DNA of 64,000 bases from the NCBI RefSeq assembly GCF_008327685.1, contig NZ_BDDE01000021.1, forward strand, positions 181,629 to 245,628, given 5' to 3'. Below, in pieces: positions 51,762 to 61,189 of this stretch. This DNA is from Actinomadura sp. K4S16. GTDB taxonomy: Bacteria; Actinomycetota; Actinomycetes; Streptosporangiales; Streptosporangiaceae. The translations under genes were made by a program, and so were the position numbers. Every line of letters starts with the position of its first letter. Within the stretch, counting starts at the first letter, position 1. Under the pieces are notes generated by a model. The model made no database searches. It saw nothing but the letters and a program-made list of their open reading frames with translations, and had not been told where the DNA came from.

Positions 51762-54700
51762 TCACCGCCCCGGCCGGAACCCCTCCCGGGTCCCCTGGTG
51801 GAAGCCGCCGAGCATCTGCTCCAGCGACGTCTCGGGCAGGTCGCGGACCGTCAGCCGGGCCACGGTCGCGGCGTTGACGTCGGCGCCCGCGAGCCGGGCC
51901 GCCTGCCGCGCCACGGTCTGCTCGAACAGCGCGCGCACCGTCCGCGCGTAGGCGAACTGCGGGTCCTCCCGCAGCCGCGAGAACCGGTTGAGCAGCTCGA
52001 CGCGCAGCTCCTCGTCCAGCATGTAAAGGTCGCGCTCGGCATAGCTCTGGAACAGCCGGACCATGTCGCGGTCGCCCATCCCGGTGAACTCCAGGATCCG
52101 CCCGAACTCGGCGCGGAACTCGGGACTGCCCGCGAGGAAGCCCTCCATCTCCGCCGCCGGACTGGAGCACACCACCATGAACCGGGCCCTGCCCGCCGCG
52201 CCCTGCCGCATACGGCGCAGCAGTTCCTCCACCACGGCGGGAGACCGGTCGAGCAGGTACGCCTCCTGGATGAGCAGCACGCCGCCGAGCGCCTGGTCGA
52301 CCATGCCCGCGACCCGGTTCTCGGTGTCGACCCGGTCGCGGCCCGCCAGGTGGACCGGGCGGCAGGCGACCACGTGTCCGGAGTCCAGCAGCCCGAGCGC
52401 CGCGTAGATGCCGCCGACGAGGCCGGCGACGGTCGTCTTGCCGGTGCCGGGCGGCCCCGTGAACACCAGGTGCCGCGCGTCGCCGCCGGACACCCCGTAC
52501 CGGGCCCGGTCGGCCGCGAGCCCCGCCTCCTCGGTCAGCTCCAGCACGGCCGCCTTCACGTCCTCCAGCCCGGTGAGCTGGTCGAGCTGCCGCAGGTAGC
52601 CGTCGATGTCGCCGGGCGGGCGCAGCGCCGGCTCGATCCCCTCGGCGACGCCCGCGAGGTCGTCCGGGGTCAGCACGAGCCGGTCGTGGGACGCCCCGGC
52701 GCGCTCCATGTTGCGCTGGGCCGCCTGGTCCAGGTACGCCTCGACGAGCCGCGCGTTGACCAGGTCGCCCGGTCCGCGGAGCCGCTCCAGGTCGGCGCGG
52801 ACCACCTCCAGGGCCGACGCGCCGATCGTGACGCGCCGCTCCTCCGCCAGCAGGTGCAGCAGCGTCATCCGGTTGTCGAGGTCGCCGAAGTCGGGCAGCC
52901 GGTGGACGCGGAACGCCTGCACGAGCTTCGGGTGCTCCTGGAGCAGCCGCTTGTAGGCGCCCGGCTCGCAGGTCGCGATCACCGGGGTGGTGTTCACCGG
53001 GTCGCGGCGGGCGCGGCGCACCGCGCCGACGACCGCGGCCGGGTCGGCCGCGCCGGTGACGGCCACGTCCAGCCGCTCGAAGAGGATCACCGGGCCCGGC
53101 TGCCCGAGCAGCTGCCCGATCCGCTCCGGCGGCGCGTTCCGGACGTCCTCGGCGTCGTGCGCGCGGATCGACCCGTCGCCGAGCCCGGCGTTGGCCAGCG
53201 TCAGCGCGATCATCCGGGAGAGCCGCCGCTGCCCCGAGTGCGGCTTGCCGACCAGCAGCACACCGGGCACGCCGGCCTTGATCGAGCTCGGCGCGCCGTC
53301 CACGCGGGTGCGCTCGATGTCCTCGCCCGCCGCGTTCCACTCCTCGGCCTGCGCCTTCAGGTCGCCGAGCAGCGCCGCGGCGTCGTGCTCGCCGTACACG
53401 AAGCCGAACCCGAACCGCTCCAGGACGCGGCGGGTGCTGCGGTCGCTCGGCGGCGGGATCTCGCTGACGGGCTGGTCCGGCGAGGGCGTGTCGTCCAGGA
53501 AGTCGAAGTCGCCGACCATCGTCTGGGACATGACCTTCGTCCCCGGGCCGCCTCCCGGGACGGGCGGCGGCCCGGGGTTCGGCGGACCGTCTTCGAGGTC
53601 GTCCGGGCCGAGGATGCGCGTTCCCGGCGGCTGCCCCGGCGGGGCCTGCCGGCTCTGCTGAGGCGGGCCGCCCTGGTCCTCCACGCGCGTCGCGTACGGG
53701 TCGAACGCCTGGGGCTGCGGCTCGGCCGGGGACGGGGGCTGCGCAGGGCCCGCCGGACCCGGCTGGACGTTCGGCTGGGGCGGGGGCGCAGAGCCAGCAG
53801 GCTGGTAGCCCAGCTGCGTGTACGGCGGCAGGAAGTTGTCGTCCTGCTTCTCCTCCTCGGGAGGGGAGAAGCCGCCTGCCTCCTGAGGGGGCGCGGGCGT
53901 GTGGCCCGCCTGGACCGGCTCGGGCACGGCGGGCTGTGCTGGAGACGAGGGCTGTGCTGGAGACGAGGGCAGCGCTGGAGACGAGGGCAGCGGCGGGCTC
54001 TGCATCGGCGCGGGCGGTGCCGGGCTCTGCATGGCTCCGGGACTCTGCACGGGTGCGGGCGGCACGGCTCCGGGACTCTGCACGGGTGCGGGCGGGGCCG
54101 CGCCGGGGCGCTGGAAGCCGAGTTCGGTGTACGGCGGCGCGGCGGCGGCCTCGTCCTTGTCGTCCTCGGCGGGCGAGTGGCCGCCCATCATCGGATCCGG
54201 GGCGGCGAACCCCGGGGAGTTGAACGCGGCCTGCTGCCCTTGGCCGGGCGCCGGGGTCTGGGCATGCCCGGCGGCGGGGCCGGGCGCGTTCTCCCAGCCG
54301 GGCTGCGCGGGCGGCTGGACGAAGGGGCGGTCGGGCTCGGACGGCGCGAAGTTCGCCCCGGACGCCCCCTGCGGCGACGCGCCGGGGGCGAGGCCGGGCT
54401 GGCTCGGCATGTTGAACGGGGACGGCTGCTGCGGCACCGGGCTGGGCGTGGACGTCGGCGCGGCGGCCGTGGCGCGGGCCCGGTTGCGTCCGATGATCCC
54501 GGCGACGATCGCGGTCGGGACGGGGAAGCCGCGGGGCCGGGCGGGCATGCCGCCGAGCCGGCACCACGCGAGGTCGACCTCGTACATGGCCGCCAGCAGC
54601 GACTCGGCGCCCGGACCGGATCCGGCGGCCGACCGCAGCGGCTCCGGAAGGCGCATGTCCTGCGGCCACAGCCGGCGCAGCGGATGCCCCCGCTGCTCCG

Positions 54701-55862
54701 ACACCCCCTGCACGGTGTAGCGGATCTCCGGGTCCAGCCAGGGGACGATGGTGCCCACCATGTCCTTGCGGACGACGTCCAGGTCGGCGGCCAGCAGCGC
54801 GGCGGCCACCAGCCGGGGCTCGATGTAGGCCGGTTCGGCGGGGTCGCCCGACAGGTCGGCTATCAGCTCGCTGAGCGTGTAGAAGGCGTGCCGGAAGTTG
54901 TCCCCCGGCGAGCTCTCGTTCCTCAGCGCGGGCACGAGGTTGGGCGGGCACCGCGTCAGCCACTGCTGGACGATCGCCTGGTCCCCGTAGGGCAGCGCCC
55001 CGTAGTCGACGGTGGGGTTGGACAGGGTGGTGCCGAGGATGGCGAGCAGCGCGTCCGCCCTCACCTGGAACCGGACGTCGTCGCGCAGCGCGCTGGCGAC
55101 GGCCCACATCGTCCGCAGGACGACGACCGCCGCGTCCACCCGGCTGGCGCGCAGCCGCTCGGAGTAGAGCGCGACCAGAGACTCCAGGGCGGGCGGGGTG
55201 AGCCAGCGCGGGCCGTCCACGTCGGGGAGGGGCCTCGCGCGGTAGGGCTTCCACAGGTCGAGCATCTGGGCGTCCAGCCGCGAGTCGAACGCGGGCGCGG
55301 CGGAGCACCAGAGCATCACGCCCCAGGCGACGGCGACGGTGGACGGCGCCTCGCTCGTGAACTCCCGCCACCAGTGCGGGTAGTCCTGCGCGGCCAGCGT
55401 GGCGGCGGACTCGACGGTCGAGCGGACCCGCGAGGTCAGCTCGGTCGCGAACCCGTGCGCGACGAAGGGCAGCCCGGACGGCGGGTCGTAGGAGAAGTCG
55501 GGCCCGGCGGGGATGACGTGCGGCGGCAGCGCGGGCACCTGCCCGGGCCGCTGCTGCGCGGGCCGCGCGGCCATCCGGACGGCGGGGATGCGCGGCGGCG
55601 GGCACAGGTACCACTGCCCGTCGGACGGGTGCAGCCGGTACCAGCGGGCCCACGCCCCGAACAGCCACCACGTCCCGTCCGGCAGGACGAGCATGCGCCC
55701 CGCGATGGCGTGATGGCGCTGCTGCGGAGGCGCCGACGGCCACCATGCGGCGGCCACCATCGCCCTCGTGTCGCGCTCTGCCTCCGTGAACGGATCCTGC
55801 CCCGCAGCGGGGCTGGGCGGCGGAGCACTGCCATAGCCCGGTCCCCACACCACGATGGTCAT
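51762..55862 (-). CDS. EccA-like AAA protein with degenerate motifs and a long linker
   Basis: A 1,366-residue protein. Residues 1-460 form a helical domain of unknown type; 460-820 are a disordered Pro/Ala/Gln linker with repeats (PPAPVQSPGA). A first AAA domain (about 860-1060) has GKPHSGQR (873-880) where Walker A needs GK(S/T), with Gln878 replacing Lys. The second AAA domain is CbxX/CfxQ-type as in T7SS EccA: intact Walker A GPPGTGKT with K1142, but Walker B reads VLLIQEAYLL with Gln1199 instead of Asp. A C-terminal helical domain follows. It may be the EccA-like chaperone ATPase of the T7SS 20 kb away, or a scaffold with reduced hydrolysis. Confidence 0.75.
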   Translation of the reverse strand: MTIVVWGPGYGSAPPPSPAAGQDPFTEAERDTRAMVAAAWWPSAPPQQRHHAIAGRMLVLPDGTWWLFGAWARWYRLHPSDGQWYLCPPPRIPAVRMAARPAQQRPGQVPALPPHVIPAGPDFSYDPPSGLPFVAHGFATELTSRVRSTVESAATLAAQDYPHWWREFTSEAPSTVAVAWGVMLWCSAAPAFDSRLDAQMLDLWKPYRARPLPDVDGPRWLTPPALESLVALYSERLRASRVDAAVVVLRTMWAVASALRDDVRFQVRADALLAILGTTLSNPTVDYGALPYGDQAIVQQWLTRCPPNLVPALRNESSPGDNFRHAFYTLSELIADLSGDPAEPAYIEPRLVAAALLAADLDVVRKDMVGTIVPWLDPEIRYTVQGVSEQRGHPLRRLWPQDMRLPEPLRSAAGSGPGAESLLAAMYEVDLAWCRLGGMPARPRGFPVPTAIVAGIIGRNRARATAAAPTSTPSPVPQQPSPFNMPSQPGLAPGASPQGASGANFAPSEPDRPFVQPPAQPGWENAPGPAAGHAQTPAPGQGQQAAFNSPGFAAPDPMMGGHSPAEDDKDEAAAAPPYTELGFQRPGAAPPAPVQSPGAVPPAPVQSPGAMQSPAPPAPMQSPPLPSSPALPSSPAQPSSPAQPAVPEPVQAGHTPAPPQEAGGFSPPEEEKQDDNFLPPYTQLGYQPAGSAPPPQPNVQPGPAGPAQPPSPAEPQPQAFDPYATRVEDQGGPPQQSRQAPPGQPPGTRILGPDDLEDGPPNPGPPPVPGGGPGTKVMSQTMVGDFDFLDDTPSPDQPVSEIPPPSDRSTRRVLERFGFGFVYGEHDAAALLGDLKAQAEEWNAAGEDIERTRVDGAPSSIKAGVPGVLLVGKPHSGQRRLSRMIALTLANAGLGDGSIRAHDAEDVRNAPPERIGQLLGQPGPVILFERLDVAVTGAADPAAVVGAVRRARRDPVNTTPVIATCEPGAYKRLLQEHPKLVQAFRVHRLPDFGDLDNRMTLLHLLAEERRVTIGASALEVVRADLERLRGPGDLVNARLVEAYLDQAAQRNMERAGASHDRLVLTPDDLAGVAEGIEPALRPPGDIDGYLRQLDQLTGLEDVKAAVLELTEEAGLAADRARYGVSGGDARHLVFTGPPGTGKTTVAGLVGGIYAALGLLDSGHVVACRPVHLAGRDRVDTENRVAGMVDQALGGVLLIQEAYLLDRSPAVVEELLRRMRQGAAGRARFMVVCSSPAAEMEGFLAGSPEFRAEFGRILEFTGMGDRDMVRLFQSYAERDLYMLDEELRVELLNRFSRLREDPQFAYARTVRALFEQTVARQAARLAGADVNAATVARLTVRDLPETSLEQMLGGFHQGTREGFRPGR

Positions 55863-56020
55863 GGTAGTCAGCAGAATCCGGCCGGGGCTCCCCTCACCGG
55901 CCCATTCGCCGTGTCCCCGCAGGTCAGCGAATTATCAGAGGCGGGAAACAGTGGGGCCGGGCGATCCGCGGGGCAGTTCGCGGTCGGCCGTACCGCGCAT
56001 TTCGGTCGGGCGAGCCGCTC

Positions 56021-56088
56021 AGCCCCCTGCGCGGTTCAGCCCCCTGCGCGGTTCAGCCCCCTGCGCGGTTCAGCCCCCTGGACGGTTC
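56021..56088. repeat. Four 17-bp tandem repeats
   Basis: The unit AGCCCCCTGCGCGGTTC starts at 56021, 56038 and 56055 without change; a fourth copy at 56072 differs at three positions (CTGGACGG). The last copy includes part of the gamma-carbonic anhydrase stop codon. No binding protein or transcription role can be named. Confidence 0.85.
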
Positions 56089-56608
56089 AGTCCCACTGGG
56101 CGGTGCGGTGCCGCTCGGCCTTCTGGACGTACACCTCGGGCGTGTACCGCAGGACCGCCCGGTCGTCGTCGGTGAGCTCCCGGACGATCTTGCCGGGGGT
56201 GCCCGCGACGAGCACCCCGGACGGGATCTTCTTGCCGGGCGGGACGAGCGCGCCGGCAGCGATCAGCGTCCCGGAGCCGATCCGGGCGCCGTTCAGCACG
56301 ATGGCGCCGATGCCGATGAGCGAGCCGGCCTCGACGTGGGCGCCGTGCACCATCGCCTTGTGGCCGAGGCTGACCCGGTCCTCCAGGACCGCGGGCATGC
56401 CCGGGTCGGAGTGCATGCAGCTGAGGTCCTGGATGTTGCACTCCTCGCCGACGATGATCTCCTCGTCGTCCCCGCGCAGCACCGAGCCGTACCAGACGCT
56501 GGACGCGCGGCCCAGCGTCACCCGTCCGACCACGACCGCGCCGGGCGCGACCCACGCCGCGGGGTCGATCTTCGGCCGGTCCTCGCCCAACGCTCCCAGG
56601 TAGCTCAT
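56087..56608 (-). CDS. Gamma-class carbonic anhydrase-like protein
   Basis: A 173-residue left-handed beta-helix protein with hexapeptide repeats and the metal-binding histidines in SCMHSDPG, SLGHKAMVHGAHV. These match gamma-carbonic anhydrase/YrdA-type proteins; hydration of CO2 is likely but not certain in this subfamily. Starts MSYLGALGEDRPKIDPAAWV. Single gene, divergent from the DivIVA-domain gene. Confidence 0.88.
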   Translation of the reverse strand: MSYLGALGEDRPKIDPAAWVAPGAVVVGRVTLGRASSVWYGSVLRGDDEEIIVGEECNIQDLSCMHSDPGMPAVLEDRVSLGHKAMVHGAHVEAGSLIGIGAIVLNGARIGSGTLIAAGALVPPGKKIPSGVLVAGTPGKIVRELTDDDRAVLRYTPEVYVQKAERHRTAQWD

Positions 56609-56815
56609 GGCGCCGATGGTAGCCGTCCCCCGGCGGAGGGTTTTCTCCGCAGATTGGATAGTTTGTCGCGCATGTCCAGGTGACGAAACGGCTGCGAGTA
56701 GTGCGGTTCCGGTTGCGCGAATGGGGTGGACCGGACAAGAGTCGTCCTGACGTTTCCCACCGTGGGCCGCTCACCGGCGGGTGAGGATCGCATCTCAACC
56801 GACCCTGACGGGGTG

Positions 56816-57913
56816 ATGACCCCCGCCAACGACCCCTTAGGCATCATGAGCAACGAAGCCGAAATCCTGCCGAACCTCCTCCAAGAAGAGTCCTTCGAGA
56901 TCGTCATGCGCGGCTACAACCGCCGCCAGGTCGACGACTACATCGCCCGCGCCCAGCAGAAGCACCGTGAACTAGAGGCGCGGCTCGCCCGCGCGCAGGA
57001 CGAGGTCGAGCGGATCCGCCGCGAGATGGCCGAGGTCCGGGAGGCCCGCAAGCCGACCGGCGACGACCTCAGCGACCGCCTCCGGCAGATCATCAACCTC
57101 GCCGAGGACGAGGCCCAGGACAAGCTCGCCGAGGCCGAGGCCAGGGGCACCGAGATCCGCAAGGACGCCGAGCAGGAGTCCAAGCGGATCATCGACGAGG
57201 CCCGCTCGCACGCCGAGCGGAACCTCTCCCAGGCGCAGGAGAAGGCCGAGCACGTGCTCGCCTCCGCCAAGAAGGAGTCCGAGAGCGTCCTGTCGGCCGC
57301 CAAGCAGGAGGCCGAGCAGACGGTGACCGGCGCCCGGCTGGAGGCCGAGCGCACCCTCACCGCGTCCGAGCGGCGCGCCAGCGTGATCAACGAGGGCGCG
57401 ACACAGCGGCTCACCGCGCTCACCAAGAACCACACCCAGGCCCTGCAGCGCCTCACCGAGATCAGCGAGACGCTGCACCGGCTGCTGACCGCCGAGAACG
57501 AGGCCGGTCCGCTGGAGAAGATGGTCGAGGACGCGGTCCGGCAGAGTTCGCCGCCCCGCGCCCAGGGCAAGCCGGCGCCGCAGGCGCAGCCCGCGCAGGC
57601 GGCTCCCCAGCAGCCCGCGTCCCCGGGCGCCAAGCCGGTGGCGAAGCCCGCGCCGGCCGCCGCGAAGCCGGCCCCGGCCCCGGCCCCGGCCAAGCCCGCG
57701 CCCGCCGCCGCTCCGGCGCAGGCGAGCCCGGCGCAGTCGGTCCCGCCGCAGACCGCTCCCCCGCTCAAGAAGCCCGAGCCGTCCCCGGTCGGCGACGGCC
57801 CGGCGCCCTCCGTCCCGCCGCAGGCCAAGCCCGCGCGTCCGGACGAGGACTCCGGCGGCCCGGCGACCGCGCCCATCCCGCCGCAGCAGCCGCGCGGCCC
57901 CATCGAGCTCTAG
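56816..57913 (+). CDS. DivIVA-domain coiled-coil protein
   Basis: A 365-residue protein. The segment ESFEIVMRGYNRRQVDDYI is the DivIVA N-terminal membrane-curvature motif. About 180 residues of coiled coil rich in Glu, Ala and Lys follow, then a Pro/Ala-rich tail. Such proteins mark poles or septa and organise growth. The start at 56816 is chosen for codon context; ATG at 56846 (MSNEAEILPN) is the alternative and is closer to the conserved core. Confidence 0.85.
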   Translation: MTPANDPLGIMSNEAEILPNLLQEESFEIVMRGYNRRQVDDYIARAQQKHRELEARLARAQDEVERIRREMAEVREARKPTGDDLSDRLRQIINLAEDEAQDKLAEAEARGTEIRKDAEQESKRIIDEARSHAERNLSQAQEKAEHVLASAKKESESVLSAAKQEAEQTVTGARLEAERTLTASERRASVINEGATQRLTALTKNHTQALQRLTEISETLHRLLTAENEAGPLEKMVEDAVRQSSPPRAQGKPAPQAQPAQAAPQQPASPGAKPVAKPAPAAAKPAPAPAPAKPAPAAAPAQASPAQSVPPQTAPPLKKPEPSPVGDGPAPSVPPQAKPARPDEDSGGPATAPIPPQQPRGPIEL

Positions 57914-57921
57914 CGCGCGCA

Positions 57922-57970
57922 CCGCGGGCGGTGCGGCGGGTCCTGAGCAGGCCCGCCGCACCGCCCGCGG
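57922..57970 (+). terminator. Terminator after the DivIVA-domain gene
   Basis: A perfect 19-base-pair stem (57922-57940 with 57952-57970) around an 11-base loop, eight bases after the stop codon. Confidence 0.85.
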
Positions 57971-58012
57971 CGTTTCGGGGGACCGCGTTTCCCGGGATAT
58001 AGGATCTTGATC

Positions 58013-58540
58013 GTGAGCAAACGGACCCATCCGCGCGGAACCGCCCGCCCGGTCAGGCTTCTCGGGGACCCGGTCCTGCGCACCGAGTGCGACCCGGTCC
58101 GGACGTTCGACGCGTCGCTGGAGCGCCTCGTCGACGACATGTTCGCCACCATGTACGAGGAGGACGGCGCCGGCCTCGCCGGGAACCAGATCGGCGTCGG
58201 GCTGCGGCTGTTCGTCTACGACGTCGAGGACGACAAGGGCCGCCGCCACATCGGCCACGTCGTCAACCCGGAGCTGGTGGCCGCCGACGGCGAGCGGGTC
58301 GTGGAGTCGGAGGGCTGCCTGTCCGTCCCCGGCCTGCGTTTCGACACCCCCCGCCACCACCACGCCGTCGTCGAGGGCGTTGACGTGAAGGGCAGGCCCG
58401 TCCGCGTCGAGGGCACCGGGTACTTCGCCCGCGCCCTGCAGCACGAGTGCGACCACCTGGCGGGCAGGGTCTACATCGACGTGCTGTCCGGGGACGCCCG
58501 CCGCGAGGCCATGCGGGCGATCCGCGCGCTCCGCGAGTAG
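58013..58540 (+). CDS. def: Peptide deformylase
   Basis: A 175-residue enzyme that removes the formyl group from new proteins. All three motifs are present: GAGLAGNQIG, EGCLSVPG (metal Cys) and QHECDHLAG (metal His pair and catalytic Glu). The second Ala of the usual GLAAxQ is Gly here. The GTG at 58013 is preferred to a TTG at 58007; TAGGAT ending eight bases before it suggests a leaderless message. Confidence 0.92.
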   Translation: MSKRTHPRGTARPVRLLGDPVLRTECDPVRTFDASLERLVDDMFATMYEEDGAGLAGNQIGVGLRLFVYDVEDDKGRRHIGHVVNPELVAADGERVVESEGCLSVPGLRFDTPRHHHAVVEGVDVKGRPVRVEGTGYFARALQHECDHLAGRVYIDVLSGDARREAMRAIRALRE

Positions 58541-58611
58541 GCGGCGCGGGCACTTCCCGTCCCATGCGGACCGCCTGTCCGGCGCGTGCGCTCAGCCTGT
58601 CCTCCGCGCGC

Positions 58612-58632
58612 ATTCAGGAGACGTTCAGGTTG
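58612..58632 (+). promoter_or_regulatory. Response-regulator box 1
   Basis: TTCAGG at 58613 and again at 58624, 11 bases apart (ATTCAGGAGAC then GTTCAGGTTGG), just ahead of the response-regulator gene. The one-turn spacing suits an OmpR-type dimer and suggests autoregulation. Confidence 0.6.
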
Positions 58633-58667
58633 GGATGCGAACCTCTGCGATGATGTGGAGGGGGACT

Positions 58668-59402
58668 GTGCAAGTGGTCGAACGTGCGGCGAACGGTGGC
58701 AGGACGGCGGAGGCGACGCTCCTCGTCGTCGAGGACGAGCCCAACATCCTGGAGCTCCTCGCCGGCAGCCTGCGCTTCACCGGATTCGACGTGATCACCG
58801 CCACCAACGGGGCGGACGCGGTGCAGTCGGCGCGGCGGCACCGCCCCGACCTGATCGTGCTGGACGTGATGCTGCCCGACATCGACGGGTTCGACGTCGC
58901 GCGGCGGCTGCGGTCCGGCGGCGACCACACCCCCGTGCTGTTCCTGACCGCGCGGGACGCCGTCCAGGACCGGATCAAGGGGCTGACGATCGGCGGCGAC
59001 GACTACGTCACCAAGCCGTTCAGCCTGGAGGAGGTCATCGCCCGCATCAGGGCGGTGCTGCGCCGGTTCCGCGGCGGGGCGACCGAGCCGCCGCCGAGGA
59101 TGGTGTTCGCCGACATCGAGCTGGACGAGGACAGCCACGAGGTGTGGCGCGGCCGCAGACCCGTCCAGCTGTCGCCGACCGAGTTCAAGCTGCTGCGCTA
59201 CTTCATGGCCAACGCGGGCCGCGTCGTGTCCAAGGCGCAGATCCTCGACCACGTGTGGAACTACGACTTCCGCGGCGACGCGGGCATCGTCGAGTCGTAC
59301 GTGTCCGCGCTGCGCCGCAAGGTCGACAACACCGAGCCGCGGCTCATCCACACCCTGCGCGGCGTGGGCTACGTGCTGCGCGAGCCGACGAGAACGGGCT
59401 GA
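58668..59402 (+). CDS. OmpR-type response regulator
   Basis: A 244-residue regulator with receiver domain (LLVVEDEPNILELLAG, phosphoacceptor in LIVLDVMLPDIDG, K in YVTKPFS) and winged helix (LSPTEFKLLRYFMANAGRVV, then HTLRGVGYVLRE). The GTG start at 58668 has GGAGG six bases upstream. The stop overlaps the start of the kinase gene by one base. With the HtrA-like protease downstream the order recalls the mycobacterial MprAB-PepD set, which responds to envelope stress; the match to that system is inferred from layout. Confidence 0.9.
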   Translation: MQVVERAANGGRTAEATLLVVEDEPNILELLAGSLRFTGFDVITATNGADAVQSARRHRPDLIVLDVMLPDIDGFDVARRLRSGGDHTPVLFLTARDAVQDRIKGLTIGGDDYVTKPFSLEEVIARIRAVLRRFRGGATEPPPRMVFADIELDEDSHEVWRGRRPVQLSPTEFKLLRYFMANAGRVVSKAQILDHVWNYDFRGDAGIVESYVSALRRKVDNTEPRLIHTLRGVGYVLREPTRTG

Positions 59403-60928
59403 TGGCCACGCGGGCCCCGGCGACCGCCGCCCCTCCCGAGGTGCGGGGCGCCGCCGGCGCGGCGCCCGCCGGGGGCCTCGCACGGACGTGGGCCCGCATG
59501 TCGCTGCGCGTCAAGCTGATCGCGGGGATGCTCGTCCTGGTCACCCTCGGCATGACGGTGATGAGCGCGGCGGGCGCGTCGGTGCTGCGGCAGTACCTCG
59601 TCGGACGGGCCGACGACCAGCTGCGCGGTTCGGTCGGGCGGGCGATCGACCAGGTCGTCCCGCAGCTGGAGAGCGGCCGGACGCGGATCACCGTGCGGAT
59701 TCCCAGCGAGATGTACGGGCAGGTCCGCACCACCGACGGCCGCTCGCTCGGGCAGAACGAGGCGTGGAGCGAGACGGGCCATCCGCGGCTCCCGGCGAAC
59801 CTGAACGGGCACATCGACCGGCCGTTCACCGTCACCGGGACCGGCGGGTCGACCTGGCGGATCCTGGCCGAGCCGATCTCCGACGGCACGGTGCTCGTGC
59901 TCGCGTTCAGCATGGAGGAGATTGACCGGACCGTGCAGCGGCTCGTGGTGATCGACGCGATCGTCGGGCTGCTGGTGCTGGCCGTGCTGGTGGTCGTGGG
60001 CGTCGCCGTCGTCCGGGCCAGCCTGCGGCCGCTGTGGGCGGTGGAGGCGACCGCGGGCGCGATCGCGGCGGGCGACCTGTCCCGGCGCGTCCCGGAGGCC
60101 GACCCGGGGACGGAGATGGGGCGGCTCGGGCGGTCGCTGAACACGATGCTCGGGCAGATCGAGGCGGCGTTCCGGGCGCGCGCGGAGTCGGAGGCCGCGG
60201 CCCGGCGATCCGAGGAGACGGCGCTGCGCTCGGAGGAGCGGATGCGGCGGTTCGTCGCGGACGCCAGCCACGAGCTGCGGACCCCGCTGACCGCGATCCG
60301 CGGGTTCGCCGAGTTCTACCGGCAGGGCGCGGCGCGCACCCCCGAGGAGGCGGAGCGGCTGATCGGCCGGATCGAGGAGACCGCGTCCCGGATGGGCCTG
60401 CTCGTGGAGGACCTGCTGCTGCTCGCCCGGCTCGACCGGCAGCGCCCGATCGAGCGGCGCCCGGTGGACCTGCTCGCCGTCGCCGCCGACGCTGTCCAGG
60501 AGGCGAGAATCCTGGCACCCGAGCGCACGATCGACCTCACCGTCGAGGGAGGACTGGCGTACCAGGTGCGGGGTGACGAGCCGCGGCTGCGCCAGGTCCT
60601 CGGCAACCTGCTCAGCAACGCCGTCGCGCACACGCCGGAGGGCACACCGATCGAGGTGCGGCTGTCGCCGGGCACGTTGCGCGGCGAGCCGGCGGCGGTC
60701 GTCGCGGTCGCCGACCAGGGGCCCGGCCTGGCCCCCGAGCAGGTGGACCGGGTCTTCGAGCGCTTCTACCGCTCCGACGAGGGCCGCTCCCGCGACCACG
60801 GCGGCGCCGGTCTCGGGCTGGCCATCGTCGCCGCGCTCGTCGCGGCCCACGACGGCGAGGTCCGCGCCGACTCCGCACCCGGCGAGGGCGCGACGTTCAC
60901 GGTCGTCCTGCCTCTGGCGGAAGACTAG
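59402..60928 (+). CDS. Sensor histidine kinase
   Basis: A 508-residue membrane kinase: N-terminal tail, transmembrane helix 1 (LIAGMLVLVTLGMTVMSAAG), exterior sensor domain of about 125 residues, helix 2 (IVGLLVLAVLVVVGVAVV), HAMP, then HisKA with the phospho-His in DASHELRTPLTAIRGF and the ATPase domain (NLLSNAVAHTPEG, DQGPGLAP, GGAGLGLAIV). It is coupled to the response regulator by a TGATG overlap. Confidence 0.93.
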   Translation: MATRAPATAAPPEVRGAAGAAPAGGLARTWARMSLRVKLIAGMLVLVTLGMTVMSAAGASVLRQYLVGRADDQLRGSVGRAIDQVVPQLESGRTRITVRIPSEMYGQVRTTDGRSLGQNEAWSETGHPRLPANLNGHIDRPFTVTGTGGSTWRILAEPISDGTVLVLAFSMEEIDRTVQRLVVIDAIVGLLVLAVLVVVGVAVVRASLRPLWAVEATAGAIAAGDLSRRVPEADPGTEMGRLGRSLNTMLGQIEAAFRARAESEAAARRSEETALRSEERMRRFVADASHELRTPLTAIRGFAEFYRQGAARTPEEAERLIGRIEETASRMGLLVEDLLLLARLDRQRPIERRPVDLLAVAADAVQEARILAPERTIDLTVEGGLAYQVRGDEPRLRQVLGNLLSNAVAHTPEGTPIEVRLSPGTLRGEPAAVVAVADQGPGLAPEQVDRVFERFYRSDEGRSRDHGGAGLGLAIVAALVAAHDGEVRADSAPGEGATFTVVLPLAED

Positions 60929-60935
60929 AGGCGGC

Positions 60936-60956
60936 ATTCAGGAAACGTTCAGGATC
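60936..60956 (+). promoter_or_regulatory. Response-regulator box 2, upstream of the protease
   Basis: TTCAGG at 60937 and 60948 (ATTCAGGAAAC then GTTCAGGATCG), nearly identical to box 1 and eight bases beyond the kinase stop. Likely activates the protease gene downstream. Confidence 0.6.
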
Positions 60957-61106
60957 GTGGGTTCCAATGGACGCACAGGGCGCGCCCCGATCTCGACGGG
61001 GAGCGGGAGGCCGCGCCCTGGCCAGCTTGGACGGACGATCGGTGCGACCGGCCGGTCACCGCGGCCGAGGGGCCGACCCCTCGGCCGCTTTCTCATGACT
61101 GTAGGC

Positions 61107-61127
61107 GTTCAGCACACTTTCAGGTCG
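61107..61127 (+). promoter_or_regulatory. Response-regulator box 3, nearer the protease
   Basis: TTCAGC at 61108 and TTCAGG at 61119, again 11 bases apart (GTTCAGCACAC then TTTCAGGTCGG), about 63 bases before the protease start. Confidence 0.5.
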
Positions 61128-61189
61128 GCTCCAGGCGGCCTGCAGGCCCAGGGCGCACTCTTCATGGTGAGAGCGACAGGGGGATCCAG

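Noticed and set aside
51744..56603. Plus-strand frame of 1,619 codons across the EccA-like gene
   Set aside because: It runs opposite to a gene with recognisable AAA motifs and has shadow-type composition; it also crosses into the carbonic anhydrase gene.
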